From positions 124,001 to 188,000 of IMG/VR virus record IMGVR_UViG_3300028131_000823: 64,000 bases of DNA. The stretch is one strand, 5' to 3'. This document shows positions 51,815 to 59,856 of the stretch, in pieces. The position numbers were made by a program, and so were the translations under genes. Each line of letters begins with the position of its first letter. Position 1 is the stretch's first letter. The DNA is from a virus. The notes under the pieces are model-generated. The model worked only from the letters and a program-made list of their open reading frames with translations, was not told where the DNA came from and did no database searches.

Positions 51815-52426
51815 ATGATACACACCTATATACCATACGCTGATAAAGAACATCCAATGAATCTAGGATGGGCATATAATAATTTTATGAAATTAATAGG
51901 GGAAGATGATTGGGCATGTTTTTTAGACCATGACGCATGTTTCACAACGCCTTTATGGTATACTCAATTAGAAGATGCTATAGCTAAGAATCCAGAAATT
52001 GGAGCATTTGGATGTAGAACTAACAGAGTTGCAAACATGTATCAATTAGTAGGAGGTATAGATACTTATAATAATGACATTGAATATCAAAGAAAAGTAG
52101 GGAATGAAATAAAAGAAAGGTATAAGGACAGTATATTTATGGTGACTGAAAACACTTTACAAAGGGGATTTAGTGGAGTTTTTATTTTAATATCTAAAAA
52201 AACTTGGAAAAAGATAGGTGGGTTTTTAGAAGGTAAGTTTTTAGGTGTTGATAATGATTTAAGACATAGGTTAAACGCTAAGAATATACCATTAGCGATT
52301 ATAGATAGTGTTTATGTTTATCATTGGTATAGATTTAATAACCCATATCCTCATTCTGTACCAATATTAGCAAAAATTGCAGAATTAAATAAAACAAAAA
52401 ATAACATTTTTTTATATCAACGTTAG
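51815..52426 (+). CDS. Glycosyltransferase, GT2-like
   Basis: 203 residues. WACFLDHDACFTTPLWY gives the D-x-D (D-H-D) site, and FSGVFILISKKTWKKIGGF followed by VDNDLRHRL matches the C-terminal part of GT2/GT27-type enzymes. Short, with a reduced N-terminus, which could mean an acceptor-limited enzyme. Confidence 0.72.
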   Translation: MIHTYIPYADKEHPMNLGWAYNNFMKLIGEDDWACFLDHDACFTTPLWYTQLEDAIAKNPEIGAFGCRTNRVANMYQLVGGIDTYNNDIEYQRKVGNEIKERYKDSIFMVTENTLQRGFSGVFILISKKTWKKIGGFLEGKFLGVDNDLRHRLNAKNIPLAIIDSVYVYHWYRFNNPYPHSVPILAKIAELNKTKNNIFLYQR

Positions 52427-52437
52427 ATAAATAATAT

Positions 52438-52848
52438 ATGAAAACATATGAAGAATTTATTAATGAAGCCTTATCTCAGTCAAAGATAGAAAAAATTATT
52501 AAAAGGGTTTATCCACAGATAGTTAAAGACCTTGGAGGAGAAGTAAAGCCAGTTGAGGTATATGAAAACATATGGGATAGATTAGGCGCGGTTGCAGTTG
52601 ATGACTTAAAACTAGAACAAGGTAATCCAAATGCACAATATGATCCAGATGAAGACATAATTTATATTTACTCAGAAGTGACTAATACATCTGAACAAAT
52701 TATCAGATCTTTATTACATGAACATACACATACTATTCAAGATCAAAAGGAATTTAAAAAACTATATAATGATGGCTATAAATACTCAAACCATCCATTT
52801 GAACTAGAGGCGCTAGAAGCAGAAAAGAATTGGAAAAATTACAAATGA
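52438..52848 (+). CDS. Tagged zincin-like protein
   Basis: 136 residues starting MKTYEEFINEA, almost the T4 internal-protein tag (MKTYQEFIAEA as I recall), with I-N-E/A as the cut site. The body has LLHEHTHTIQD (H-E-x-x-H) and HPFELEALEAEK, so it is a small metallopeptidase-like domain related to the protein at 33740. A packaged, injected protease is an attractive inference. Confidence 0.72.
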   Translation: MKTYEEFINEALSQSKIEKIIKRVYPQIVKDLGGEVKPVEVYENIWDRLGAVAVDDLKLEQGNPNAQYDPDEDIIYIYSEVTNTSEQIIRSLLHEHTHTIQDQKEFKKLYNDGYKYSNHPFELEALEAEKNWKNYK

Positions 52849-52861
52849 AACACTTAAAACT

Positions 52862-53119
52862 ATGAAAACATATGAACAATTTACAGCAGAGAACTTACAA
52901 GATAAACTTGCTAAGAAGAGAGCCCTCAGAAAATTTGATGAACTCAAGTTTAAGTCTAAGATAAAAGGTAAACAAAAAGAAAAGGTATTACAGTTCTTAG
53001 ATACACACTGGAACTTTGAACTACAAGGCACAGAAGTTTGGTGTATCGGCGGCCCATCATATGATCGTGAAAAGGTTATTATCAACAAAGACGGAGAACA
53101 TCATGTGTTAGCCATATGA
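52862..53119 (+). CDS. Tagged small protein
   Basis: 85 residues starting [11 protein letters not shown], again nearly the T4 tag. The body is basic, then beta-rich. Function unknown. Coupled by ATGA to the bL36 gene. Confidence 0.68.
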   Translation: MKTYEQFTAENLQDKLAKKRALRKFDELKFKSKIKGKQKEKVLQFLDTHWNFELQGTEVWCIGGPSYDREKVIINKDGEHHVLAI

Positions 53120-53232
53120 AAACAAGAGCATCAGTTAAGAAACGCCACCCAGAAGATAAACTAGTAAGGCGTAAAGGCAGACTATTTATAATTAATAAAT
53201 CTAACCCTAGATATAAACAAAGACAGGGTTAA
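53116..53232 (+). CDS. rpmJ: Ribosomal protein bL36 homologue (zinc-free type)
   Basis: 38 residues: [34 protein letters not shown] and the ending QRQG match bacterial bL36 (38 residues) along the whole length. The Cys-Cys-Cys-His zinc ligands of the C+ form are absent, so it resembles the C- form seen in many bacteria, including Bacteroidetes. In the ribosome bL36 sits near the peptidyl-transferase region of the large subunit. Its start overlaps the preceding stop (ATGA), so it is embedded in a phage operon. Confidence 0.9.
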   Translation: MKTRASVKKRHPEDKLVRRKGRLFIINKSNPRYKQRQG

Positions 53233-53245
53233 CTAACACCAAATA

Positions 53246-53503
53246 ATGAGTAAAGCATATTTTAAATTTCTTAATACAAAGGACATGGGTTTTCACCATG
53301 TAGAATCAACAGGCACATTAGAAGAAGACATCTTAGAATCATTTATAGCCACCTTTTGGGATATGAATGGAATAGAGGAAGATGCAGAAGAAGCTAAAAA
53401 ATCAAATAGAATCATATTAGATCTTGGTTACAATATAGGCAACGTTGAATACAGAGACCAAGATGGCAATATAGTTCTAGAAGTAGAGTTTGATGTTTGG
53501 TAA
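53246..53503 (+). CDS. Small acidic hypothetical protein
   Basis: 85 residues, very acidic, no recognised family. Possibly a DNA mimic by charge alone, which is speculation. Confidence 0.55.
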   Translation: MSKAYFKFLNTKDMGFHHVESTGTLEEDILESFIATFWDMNGIEEDAEEAKKSNRIILDLGYNIGNVEYRDQDGNIVLEVEFDVW

Positions 53504-53531
53504 ACAATAAATAAAACACTTAAAAAGAAAA

Positions 53532-53930
53532 ATGATAAAAGTACCAAATAATTTATATATAAAATGGAGTGATGAGAAAGGCTATGGAGTTTTCACTGAC
53601 AAACCTATAGCTAAGGGAGAGTTAATAGAAAGATGTTATTGTATTAAAACGGGTAGTCCTAATCCCCACCCTGTTGGAAAGGAGTTAATGGATTATGTTT
53701 TTAACTATCCTAAGGGTATTAGTTTAAAAAATGGTAGCGTACATGTATTACCACTAGGCTTTGGTTGTATTTATAATCATGCAGATGATCATAATGCAAT
53801 GTGGTTTGATTCAAAAGATATTCCATTTCATTTTGATTTTATAGCTCAAAGAGATATTAAAGCCCATGAAGAAATTTGCACGTGGTATGGAAAGGGCTAT
53901 TGGCCTAATAAAAAGAAAAGAGATAAGTAA
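53532..53930 (+). CDS. SET-domain protein
   Basis: 132 residues. GYGVFTDKPIAKGELIE is the SET N-terminal motif, FGCIYNHADDHNAMW corresponds to the N-H SAM-binding motif, and RDIKAHEEICTWYGKGYW is the C-terminal GEELxxxY element. A lysine methyltransferase fold is likely; viral examples (such as chlorovirus vSET) act on host proteins. No substrate can be named. Confidence 0.75.
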   Translation: MIKVPNNLYIKWSDEKGYGVFTDKPIAKGELIERCYCIKTGSPNPHPVGKELMDYVFNYPKGISLKNGSVHVLPLGFGCIYNHADDHNAMWFDSKDIPFHFDFIAQRDIKAHEEICTWYGKGYWPNKKKRDK

Positions 53931-53947
53931 TATCAAGAATTAGAATA

Positions 53948-54025
53948 ATGAAACATGTAAAGATCTTCGAAGAAGGCCAAGAAATGTTTATAGAAGACAT
54001 TCTCACATTTATTAAAGACTATTAG
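53948..54025 (+). CDS. Tag-only micro-protein
   Basis: 25 residues starting MKHVKIFEEGQEMFIED. It looks like the tag with almost nothing after it, so it may be a decayed tagged gene or a packaged peptide. Confidence 0.4.
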   Translation: MKHVKIFEEGQEMFIEDILTFIKDY

Positions 54026-54047
54026 AAAAATAGGGTTAAATATATTA

Positions 54048-55166
54048 ATGATTAGATTAATATTAATATGCCTCGTATTATTTTTAAATAGTTGTGAAAA
54101 AGGTTGCACTGATCCAAATGCAGCAAATTATAATTCTAACGCAAAAAAGGATAATGGCTCCTGTTATTACTTAAATCCACCAACCAATTTAAACTTTACA
54201 ATTCAAAATGAACAAAATAGTAGGCTTGTAACGGTTGAGGCCTCAGCCACTAATGAAAACTATTTTACAACAACATTTTTTGAAAACAATGAAGAGACTA
54301 CAGTGCAATCAGTTGATGGATTTGCTATGTATACTTATAGCGATACAGGTTGGCAAAAGATTCGGGTTAGAGCACATTTAAATGCAACTTCATATATTGA
54401 ACAACTTGACAGCGTAAATTTAAGTTTTGGTCAAATAGTAGACATTGGCTATCAATCACCACAAGCCTATCCTGGCTTACAAAATGTGTGGAGTGATGAA
54501 TTTAATGATTCTGTGATTGGTGATGACTGGACATTCGAGATAGGCACAGGCAGCAATGGGTGGGGCAACAATGAATTACAATATTATAGAGAAGAAAATA
54601 CAAGACTAGATAATGGTTATTTAATAATCACAGCAAAACAAGAAAACTACGGAGGAAGACAATATACATCATCACGTATAATAACAGAAAACAAACAACA
54701 ATTTCAGTATGGTAGAATAGATGCAAGAATCAAGCTACCATATAGTCAAGGTATATGGCCAGCCTTTTGGATGTTAGGTCAAAATTTTAGACAAGTAGGT
54801 TGGCCCTATTGTGGAGAAATAGACGTAATGGAAATGATAGGAGGACAACTAGGAGACAGACAAGTTTTTGGTACTCTACATTGGTATGATAATGGCTATG
54901 CCAGTTATGGAGGTAATAAAACATGGCCAACTCCATTACATCAAGAATTTCACGTATTTTCAATAGTTTGGGACCAACAACAAATTCGTTGGTATATAGA
55001 CAATCAACAATATCACCAACAAGATATAAGCCAAATTCCAGCATTCCAATTGCCACATTTCTTTATTATAAACATAGCAGTAGGAGGCAACTGGCCAGGC
55101 AGCCCAAATGGACAAACACAACTGCCACAACAAATGGCAATAGACTACATTAGAGTCTTCGAATAG
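54048..55166 (+). CDS. GH16 beta-glucanase (laminarinase-like) lipoprotein
   Basis: 372 residues. A lipoprotein signal ends at Cys16, followed by GCTDPNAANYNSNAKKDNG, a Cys motif common in Bacteroidetes surface proteins, and a short beta domain (about 45-130). The GH16 domain spans about 145-372: WSDEFND, GWGNNELQYY, G-E257-I-D259-V-M-E262 (nucleophile, helper, acid/base), and AVGGNWPG near the end. It should cut beta-1,3-(1,4)-glucans such as laminarin from the cell surface. It is the last plus-strand gene before the strand switch. Confidence 0.92.
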   Translation: MIRLILICLVLFLNSCEKGCTDPNAANYNSNAKKDNGSCYYLNPPTNLNFTIQNEQNSRLVTVEASATNENYFTTTFFENNEETTVQSVDGFAMYTYSDTGWQKIRVRAHLNATSYIEQLDSVNLSFGQIVDIGYQSPQAYPGLQNVWSDEFNDSVIGDDWTFEIGTGSNGWGNNELQYYREENTRLDNGYLIITAKQENYGGRQYTSSRIITENKQQFQYGRIDARIKLPYSQGIWPAFWMLGQNFRQVGWPYCGEIDVMEMIGGQLGDRQVFGTLHWYDNGYASYGGNKTWPTPLHQEFHVFSIVWDQQQIRWYIDNQQYHQQDISQIPAFQLPHFFIINIAVGGNWPGSPNGQTQLPQQMAIDYIRVFE

Positions 55167-55727
55167 AGGCGCGCCACCCACCACAAATTACTATAATATC
55201 TAGATAGACATATAAGACATCTAGTAGATCCAGTTAATAAAAGAATAAAAGAACTAATAGACTCAAAGTAATCCCCCACCATATTCCCTTACACCCTTAT
55301 ATTATACTATAACAACTAATAGACTCAGGAAAAAAATTGGAAAAAATTTCTGTTAGCCAACACATAAACCGTATAAAACAAATACTAGTCAGATAACCAA
55401 CTAGGCTTCTAGGGCTTTAATATACAAGGTAAACATATAGGCCATTCCAAATACAATAAGGCAACCAAGCCCTCAGAATCTCTTAATCAATTAATAAAGT
55501 ATCATCAGAGTATACTTAAGCCCACTAGGCCTAGACAGCGCCAATATCAACGCGCACACGGGTATTGAGATATATGAGGTACATGGAACAGCCCTTGTTG
55601 GCCATAGATCCTTAAACTCCTGTGTACCGACGCCCACAGCCCGGCCACCGATCGCCTGCATGCCCTGCAGTATACTTATATTACCCCCATGGCTGGTTGC
55701 CGCCACGAGGGCTTGTCTATGCTTTGA
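55167..55727. other. Non-coding GC-richer strand-switch region
   Basis: No convincing gene. It is richer in G+C and in CTAG than its surroundings. It contains GGCGCGCC at 55168-55175, a direct repeat ACTAATAGACTCA (55253-55265 and 55315-55327), and near its end the complement of a repeat found at 58961 (ACAAGCCCTCGT...AACCAGCC, at about 55693-55718). Possible roles are transcription termination, replication origin or non-coding RNA. Confidence 0.6.
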
Positions 55728-56813
55728 TTATACTTCTTGGGGTTGGCTAACAGTTTCGTCAGATGTGTCAGTAGCCTTAGAGAATATTTCATCCCATGTG
55801 AAGTCAGATTGGTCTACTTCAGCCTGTAATAACTCTTTGTATTCTAGATCCTTATGGAATCTATCACCATCTAGTGCTAGTCCCTGACCACTAATAGTAT
55901 ACATAAGCTTTTGACCTACATTACCACATCTATTCTTACTAAACTCCATATATCTAGTACCACTGTTTTCACTACCCTCCCAGTTAATATCCATCATGGC
56001 CGAGGTCATGTGTTTCAGTTTATTACTACCAACAAATTGACCGCCTTTACTTAATTGTAATATGGTTACGAATGTAGTGTGGATCTTCGATTTGTTGAGG
56101 CCTTTATTATTGTCAACCATTAAGTCTAAAAACCATTTTTCTACTTTACCTCTAGTTAGGTTACAGGCTTCTTTGACAGTGTCATTAACTTCAGTATAAC
56201 TATCCGTTAGGATGAGGTCCCAACCTTCATTAATCACAGATTCAACTACAGTCTTTGGACATTGGTCTGTAAAGTTATTTAAGAATAAGATTGGAAGCTT
56301 CGACCAGTTAGGGAATCTTTTCATATATCTAGCCATATCCATTTCACTCATCTCAGCACTAATAAAAAGGACTTTCTTTCCAGTTTGTTGTACGCCATAT
56401 AGTAATTCAAGTAGTAATGTAGTTTTACCAACACCTGGGGCTCCTGCAGCCATTACATTTGTTCCTGGCAAGAATCCACCTTCATTAGACATAAACTTGT
56501 CAAACACAGTCCCTGTCTTTAATGGTTCCAATGCATCCGCATCTATATTAAGATCGGCCATGGTAGTTATTAACTTAGAGACATTCAATTTCTTCTTAGT
56601 AGATTTAGTTGTTGGATTATTTTCATAAGCACCATGATAATCTTTTGATGACGTGAAACGTCCAGATGTAGTTATATTAACTAGTCTTTTTGCTTTGGCA
56701 GCGGCTACACATTTATCAAATCTTTTATCATTTGATTTAATGGTTATTGTTTCAGATAACGTGGTTGAGGTTAGGATTGCTAATTTGTTTTTTACTATTT
56801 TTACAGTGTACAT
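55728..56813 (-). CDS. RadA/RecA-superfamily ATPase
   Basis: 361 residues. GAPGVGKT at about 124-131 is Walker A, preceded by GFLPGTNVMAA as in RadA/Sms. KKVLFISAEMSEMDMA and WDLILTDSYTE (Walker B region) follow, and FSKNRCGNVGQ matches the RadA-specific KNRFG motif with Cys in place of Phe. The zinc-finger N-terminus and Lon-like C-terminus of bacterial RadA are missing; the N-terminal 90 residues differ. Probably a recombination/branch-migration or helicase-type ATPase for phage DNA. Confidence 0.75.
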   Translation of the reverse strand: MYTVKIVKNKLAILTSTTLSETITIKSNDKRFDKCVAAAKAKRLVNITTSGRFTSSKDYHGAYENNPTTKSTKKKLNVSKLITTMADLNIDADALEPLKTGTVFDKFMSNEGGFLPGTNVMAAGAPGVGKTTLLLELLYGVQQTGKKVLFISAEMSEMDMARYMKRFPNWSKLPILFLNNFTDQCPKTVVESVINEGWDLILTDSYTEVNDTVKEACNLTRGKVEKWFLDLMVDNNKGLNKSKIHTTFVTILQLSKGGQFVGSNKLKHMTSAMMDINWEGSENSGTRYMEFSKNRCGNVGQKLMYTISGQGLALDGDRFHKDLEYKELLQAEVDQSDFTWDEIFSKATDTSDETVSQPQEV

Positions 56814-56829
56814 ATATTGTTACGTTTTT

Positions 56830-56909
56830 AATTATAATACTAATATAACTATAATCTATGACATAAAAAAATATTTAGGCACTTATTTTCAAATAGTTAT
56901 GAACAATTT
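56830..56909 (-). promoter_or_regulatory. 78-nt promoter-like element, copy B
   Basis: On the minus strand, ends 16 bases before the ATG of the ATPase gene. Shares TTATATTAGTATTATAATT and the TTGAAAA/AATAACTA blocks with copies A, C and D. Confidence 0.6.
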
Positions 56910-57000
56910 ACTGTTTATCAGGCCAAATCCATTCACCTAGTCTTATAATTAGCCATAAGATGATGAATCCAATGACCGCGGTCAATATATCATTAATCAT
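56908..57000 (-). CDS. Micro membrane protein
   Basis: 30 residues (MINDILTAVIGFIILWLIIR...), one hydrophobic helix. It starts inside the end of the upstream micro-ORF (8-base overlap), which supports both. Confidence 0.45.
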   Translation of the reverse strand: MINDILTAVIGFIILWLIIRLGEWIWPDKQ

Positions 57001-57079
57001 GGCGTGTTTCCCAAAGGTATAATAGATAACCGAGACCAAAAAATACTATAATTGCAATTGCTTCTACCATGTCTATCAT
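56993..57079 (-). CDS. Micro membrane protein
   Basis: 28 residues (MIDMVEAIAIIVFFGLGYLLYL...), one hydrophobic helix. Function unknown. Confidence 0.42.
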   Translation of the reverse strand: MIDMVEAIAIIVFFGLGYLLYLWETRHD

Positions 57080-57089
57080 AATAAAGAAG

Positions 57090-57112
57090 GTTGAGGCCCT
57101 AGTAACCTCAAC
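57090..57112 (-). terminator. Hairpin after the 57155 gene, possible terminator
   Basis: GTTGAGG / CCTCAAC perfect 7-bp stem with a 9-base loop; on the minus strand it is followed by CTTCTTTATT. Weak T run. Confidence 0.4.
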
Positions 57113-57154
57113 ACTTATATAATTAAAACGTCGTATTAACTAGGATTAGTCTGT

Positions 57155-58285
57155 TTAGTTAAGTGCTAGACCAATTTGATCATCCATGTTTAAATCTCCG
57201 AATGGATTGTTAAATGGATTTTTATGATCCCATTTCTTGGCTAATAGGTTACCAGCTTGAACCTGTAAGTCAGTTCTATCTGAGTCTTGCATATTAGTGT
57301 CCATATTATCATCGGCATTTGTTGCTACCCATGTCATTGCATTGGCTATACTCCAGATACTTTGATTGCTTTTTGCAAGTTTCTTAGTATCTGCATCCAT
57401 TGTTCTAATATCAAAGCCCATTTTCTTGTATGCATCTTCGTTTTTAGCCATTTGTAATATCGAGTCGGCTTTTGCACCAATATGTTGTTCAATCTTGTTA
57501 TGAGCCCATTTAAGTTCTTGAATAGATGCTGTAGTATTATTAGCCTCTCTTACAGTATCTGCATATCCAGTTGGAATAAAGCCATTTTGACGCATTTCAT
57601 GTAAGTGTTTCATGAATTTCTCTACTGAGTCACCTGTTAGATCATTCAGTTTATAGGTTTCATTAGCCATTTCAGTTGTACAACCATTAGCACACCATAG
57701 TCTTTTTACGTGAGGGCTAACCATAATACCATTAATAGGATCGTTTTTAAATGCTAGACCTGCATTAAATGCTTCGTTAGATAAACCTCGAATTTCAACT
57801 TGATTATCTAGTACAGCATTAATAGAAGTACCGCCAGTATAGGGATCATTAAAGATGTCAGTTATGGTAAAGCCATGTTCACCAATAATCTTATCTGTGA
57901 AATTAAAGAATACGTCATTAGAGATTAATGTTGAACCCTTACTGAATCCAACTACATTCTTATTAGTAGGATTAACATGTACATTAACAATTGCATCACC
58001 GCCAAGTTCTACGGCTTTAGATAAGACATTAATAAATTCAGTCTTTGATTCTTTATTAAATAGGGATTCAATTCTCTTTGTAAATGTTGAGGGAAGTCCT
58101 AGGACTTTAATAAATGATTTATAAGCCTGTTGGGTCATACCAACAAGGTGACCATGTATTTGAATATTGTTCTCGTCGATGAGGTTAATATTATGTAGGT
58201 TACATTCTTTTCTGAGAGATTGATTGTTGAGGGCCTCAGTCTTTTTGTTGAGGATTAATTCGGGAGATAGAGTGGTTGTTTGCAT
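57155..58285 (-). CDS. Conserved phage protein, possibly DUF932-like
   Basis: 376 residues. GLSNEAFNAGLAFKNDPINGIMV and VKRLWCANGCTTE resemble the V-N-S/C-x-N-G part of DUF932 (phage/plasmid-like YfjQ) proteins, followed by a long helical half. DUF932 proteins are often near replication genes; function unknown. Neighbouring minus genes and 78-nt elements suggest early expression. Confidence 0.6.
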   Translation of the reverse strand: MQTTTLSPELILNKKTEALNNQSLRKECNLHNINLIDENNIQIHGHLVGMTQQAYKSFIKVLGLPSTFTKRIESLFNKESKTEFINVLSKAVELGGDAIVNVHVNPTNKNVVGFSKGSTLISNDVFFNFTDKIIGEHGFTITDIFNDPYTGGTSINAVLDNQVEIRGLSNEAFNAGLAFKNDPINGIMVSPHVKRLWCANGCTTEMANETYKLNDLTGDSVEKFMKHLHEMRQNGFIPTGYADTVREANNTTASIQELKWAHNKIEQHIGAKADSILQMAKNEDAYKKMGFDIRTMDADTKKLAKSNQSIWSIANAMTWVATNADDNMDTNMQDSDRTDLQVQAGNLLAKKWDHKNPFNNPFGDLNMDDQIGLALN

Positions 58286-58334
58286 ATATGATCTTATTTA
58301 ATTATTATATTGTTTATTAGTCTTTTGTTTCAGC

Positions 58335-58454
58335 TTAGGCGGCTATTAATATTACTTGTACAGTTAAATAACCAGCAATGGCTAACATAGTAATAAAGGC
58401 AAAGCCATCTTTAATCATTTTTTTATCGTCTTCGTGTAAATTTAATTTATTCAT
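58335..58454 (-). CDS. Small membrane protein
   Basis: 39 residues (MNKLNLHEDDKKMIKDGFAF...) with one hydrophobic C-terminal helix. Preceded by element copy C, which supports it being expressed. Confidence 0.55.
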   Translation of the reverse strand: MNKLNLHEDDKKMIKDGFAFITMLAIAGYLTVQVILIAA

Positions 58455-58468
58455 TTTGTTTAAGTTTT

Positions 58469-58546
58469 AATTATAATACTAATATAACTATAATCTTTGA
58501 CCCGTGAAAATCCTGAGGCACTTTTTTTCAATAGTTATTAACAATT
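58469..58546 (-). promoter_or_regulatory. 78-nt promoter-like element, copy C
   Basis: Best match to copy A, sharing GGATTTTCACGGGTC and TATATTAGTA in the same spacing. Ends 14 bases before the ATG at 58454. Confidence 0.65.
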
Positions 58547-58781
58547 AAAAGTATATAGCGTTATGTGCATGTTGTACAGGTAGCATAAATACTGTACCCA
58601 CCTTGTCAGCATACATTTGGTTATAATCGGCCATATAGTCACTAGGGTTAGCAACAACCTCAACAATGGCATAGCCATCTACAACATATTTAATCTTACC
58701 ACTCAACGTGGGTGATTGGTTACAACTAAAGATTAAGTTGTCATTCATTGCTTGTTCGAGGTCTTGTTTTAATGTAGTCAT
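58545..58781 (-). CDS. Small hypothetical protein
   Basis: 78 residues, beta-rich, with SPTLSGKIKYVVDGYAIVEV in the middle. No family recognised. Directly preceded by element copy D. Confidence 0.6.
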   Translation of the reverse strand: MTTLKQDLEQAMNDNLIFSCNQSPTLSGKIKYVVDGYAIVEVVANPSDYMADYNQMYADKVGTVFMLPVQHAHNAIYF

Positions 58782-58792
58782 GTTTAAGTTTT

Positions 58793-58870
58793 AATTATAA
58801 TATAAATATAACTATTCTCGGTGACATAAAAAAATCTAGAGGCACTTATTTTCAAATAGTTATTAACAAT
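58793..58870 (-). promoter_or_regulatory. 78-nt promoter-like element, copy D
   Basis: Ends 11 bases before the ATG at 58781. Lacks the CACGGGTC block but keeps both outer blocks. Confidence 0.6.
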
Positions 58871-59352
58871 GCCGTGGCGCCCCCACCCCAATAAAAAAAT
58901 AATAAACACCTATATAGACTAGTAAGACACAAACAACAGAGACTAGATAGGCTTATAATAACAAGCCCTCGTACCGTTAACCAGCCAGATTATTAATATA
59001 AGCATACACACATCTCAGGCATGTGATGACTACAAGCCCTCATACCGACTGTGTGCGAATCAGTGACCTCAGCGCCTCAGTGTGTTAGACTCATATGGCG
59101 GCTAGAGCCCTACAGCCATGTGGCTGGTGAGTCTTTCGACCTAGGGGGCTTCTCTCGGTGGCGCGATTTATGGGCCTCAGGGGGCTGTCAGCCTCTAGGG
59201 GCATGGTCCCTCAACCTCTAGGCTTTTCTTATAATTAGTAGGAGTAGTATAAAGTATGTCCTCTTTGCGCCAATGTATATCCAGGCCAGAGAATTAGAAA
59301 AGCGGGCTATTCATAGAGTAGTGAAACTTTCTGTTTAAGCCTTATATAATAA
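58871..59352. other. Non-coding GC-rich, CTAG-rich region
   Basis: No gene seen. Contains ACAAGCCCTCGTACCG (about 58959-58976) and ACAAGCCCTCATACCG (about 59030-59046), related to the region at 55.7 kb, and small hairpins such as CAGCC/GGCTG (59113-59126). Six or so CTAG sites. It is followed by TTATATAAT (59343-59351) before the next gene. Origin, packaging or structured RNA are options. Confidence 0.55.
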
Positions 59353-59715
59353 ATGATGATTAAAAATGGAATTGTACTAAGAGGAGGGGCGGCGGAGAAA
59401 TGGTGTCGTTTTTGGAATGTGAGTGGTATGAGTCTTTGGCCATTGATATTAGTTTCAGGCCTTAGATTTTCTGAAAGACTTGTAAGACACGAGATGATTC
59501 ATATTAGACAACAACGAGAAATGTTAGTAGTTCCATTCTATATATGGTATGTACTTGAATATTTAATACGTTTACCCTTCTATGGATCTAATGCATATAT
59601 GAATATAAGTTTTGAAAGAGAAGCTTATTCCCATGATGACTCGGACTATTCAGACTATTTAGAACAACGCAAGCCTTATAGTTGGTTTAAGTATTTATGG
59701 CATACTAGTGTCTAG
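59353..59715 (+). CDS. HExxH zincin-like protein, Bacteroidetes type
   Basis: 120 residues. RLVRHEMIHIRQQREMLVVPF has H-E-x-x-H, and ISFEREAYSHDDSDYSDYLEQRKPYSW carries a downstream Glu. This layout, with a hydrophobic IWYVLEYLIRLPF stretch, is familiar from short uncharacterised Bacteroidetes proteins. Likely membrane-associated. The only plus-strand gene inside the minus-strand block. Confidence 0.7.
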   Translation: MMIKNGIVLRGGAAEKWCRFWNVSGMSLWPLILVSGLRFSERLVRHEMIHIRQQREMLVVPFYIWYVLEYLIRLPFYGSNAYMNISFEREAYSHDDSDYSDYLEQRKPYSWFKYLWHTSV

Positions 59716-59772
59716 TCTAGATTATTGAAAAAATAATAATGTTCCTCTGGCCGAAAATTTCTCCGGGGAATT

Positions 59773-59856
59773 CTAGTCCCATTTACTGATTGTTCTAATT
59801 AGGAATCCTAAACAGATTAATAATATTATAACGGCTATTCTTTCAGGCGTCTCCAC
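59773..59856 (-). CDS. Possible micro membrane protein
   Basis: 27 residues from a GTG overlapping the end of the upstream gene (METPERIAVIILLICLGFL...). One hydrophobic helix; it mirrors the micro-ORF pairs at 57 kb but could be spurious. Confidence 0.3.
   Translation of the reverse strand: METPERIAVIILLICLGFLIRTISKWD

Noticed and set aside
55168-55175. GGCGCGCC site as a sign of cloning vector or assembly join
   Set aside because: It is a single 8-bp site at the edge of a naturally GC-richer stretch; flanking sequence shows no vector-like features.
54787-55184. Overlapping ORFs opposite and within the GH16 gene
   Set aside because: The GH16 frame shows complete catalytic motifs; the others are shadows of its Gln/Pro-rich end.
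55491-55706. 71-residue minus-strand ORF in the GC-rich region
   Set aside because: Composition is unlike the neighbouring genes, there is no start signal, and it overlaps the repeated non-coding sequence; considered non-coding.
56212-56628. Plus-strand 138-residue ORF opposite the RadA-like gene
   Set aside because: The minus frame holds Walker A and KNRxG motifs; the plus frame has none and is a shadow.
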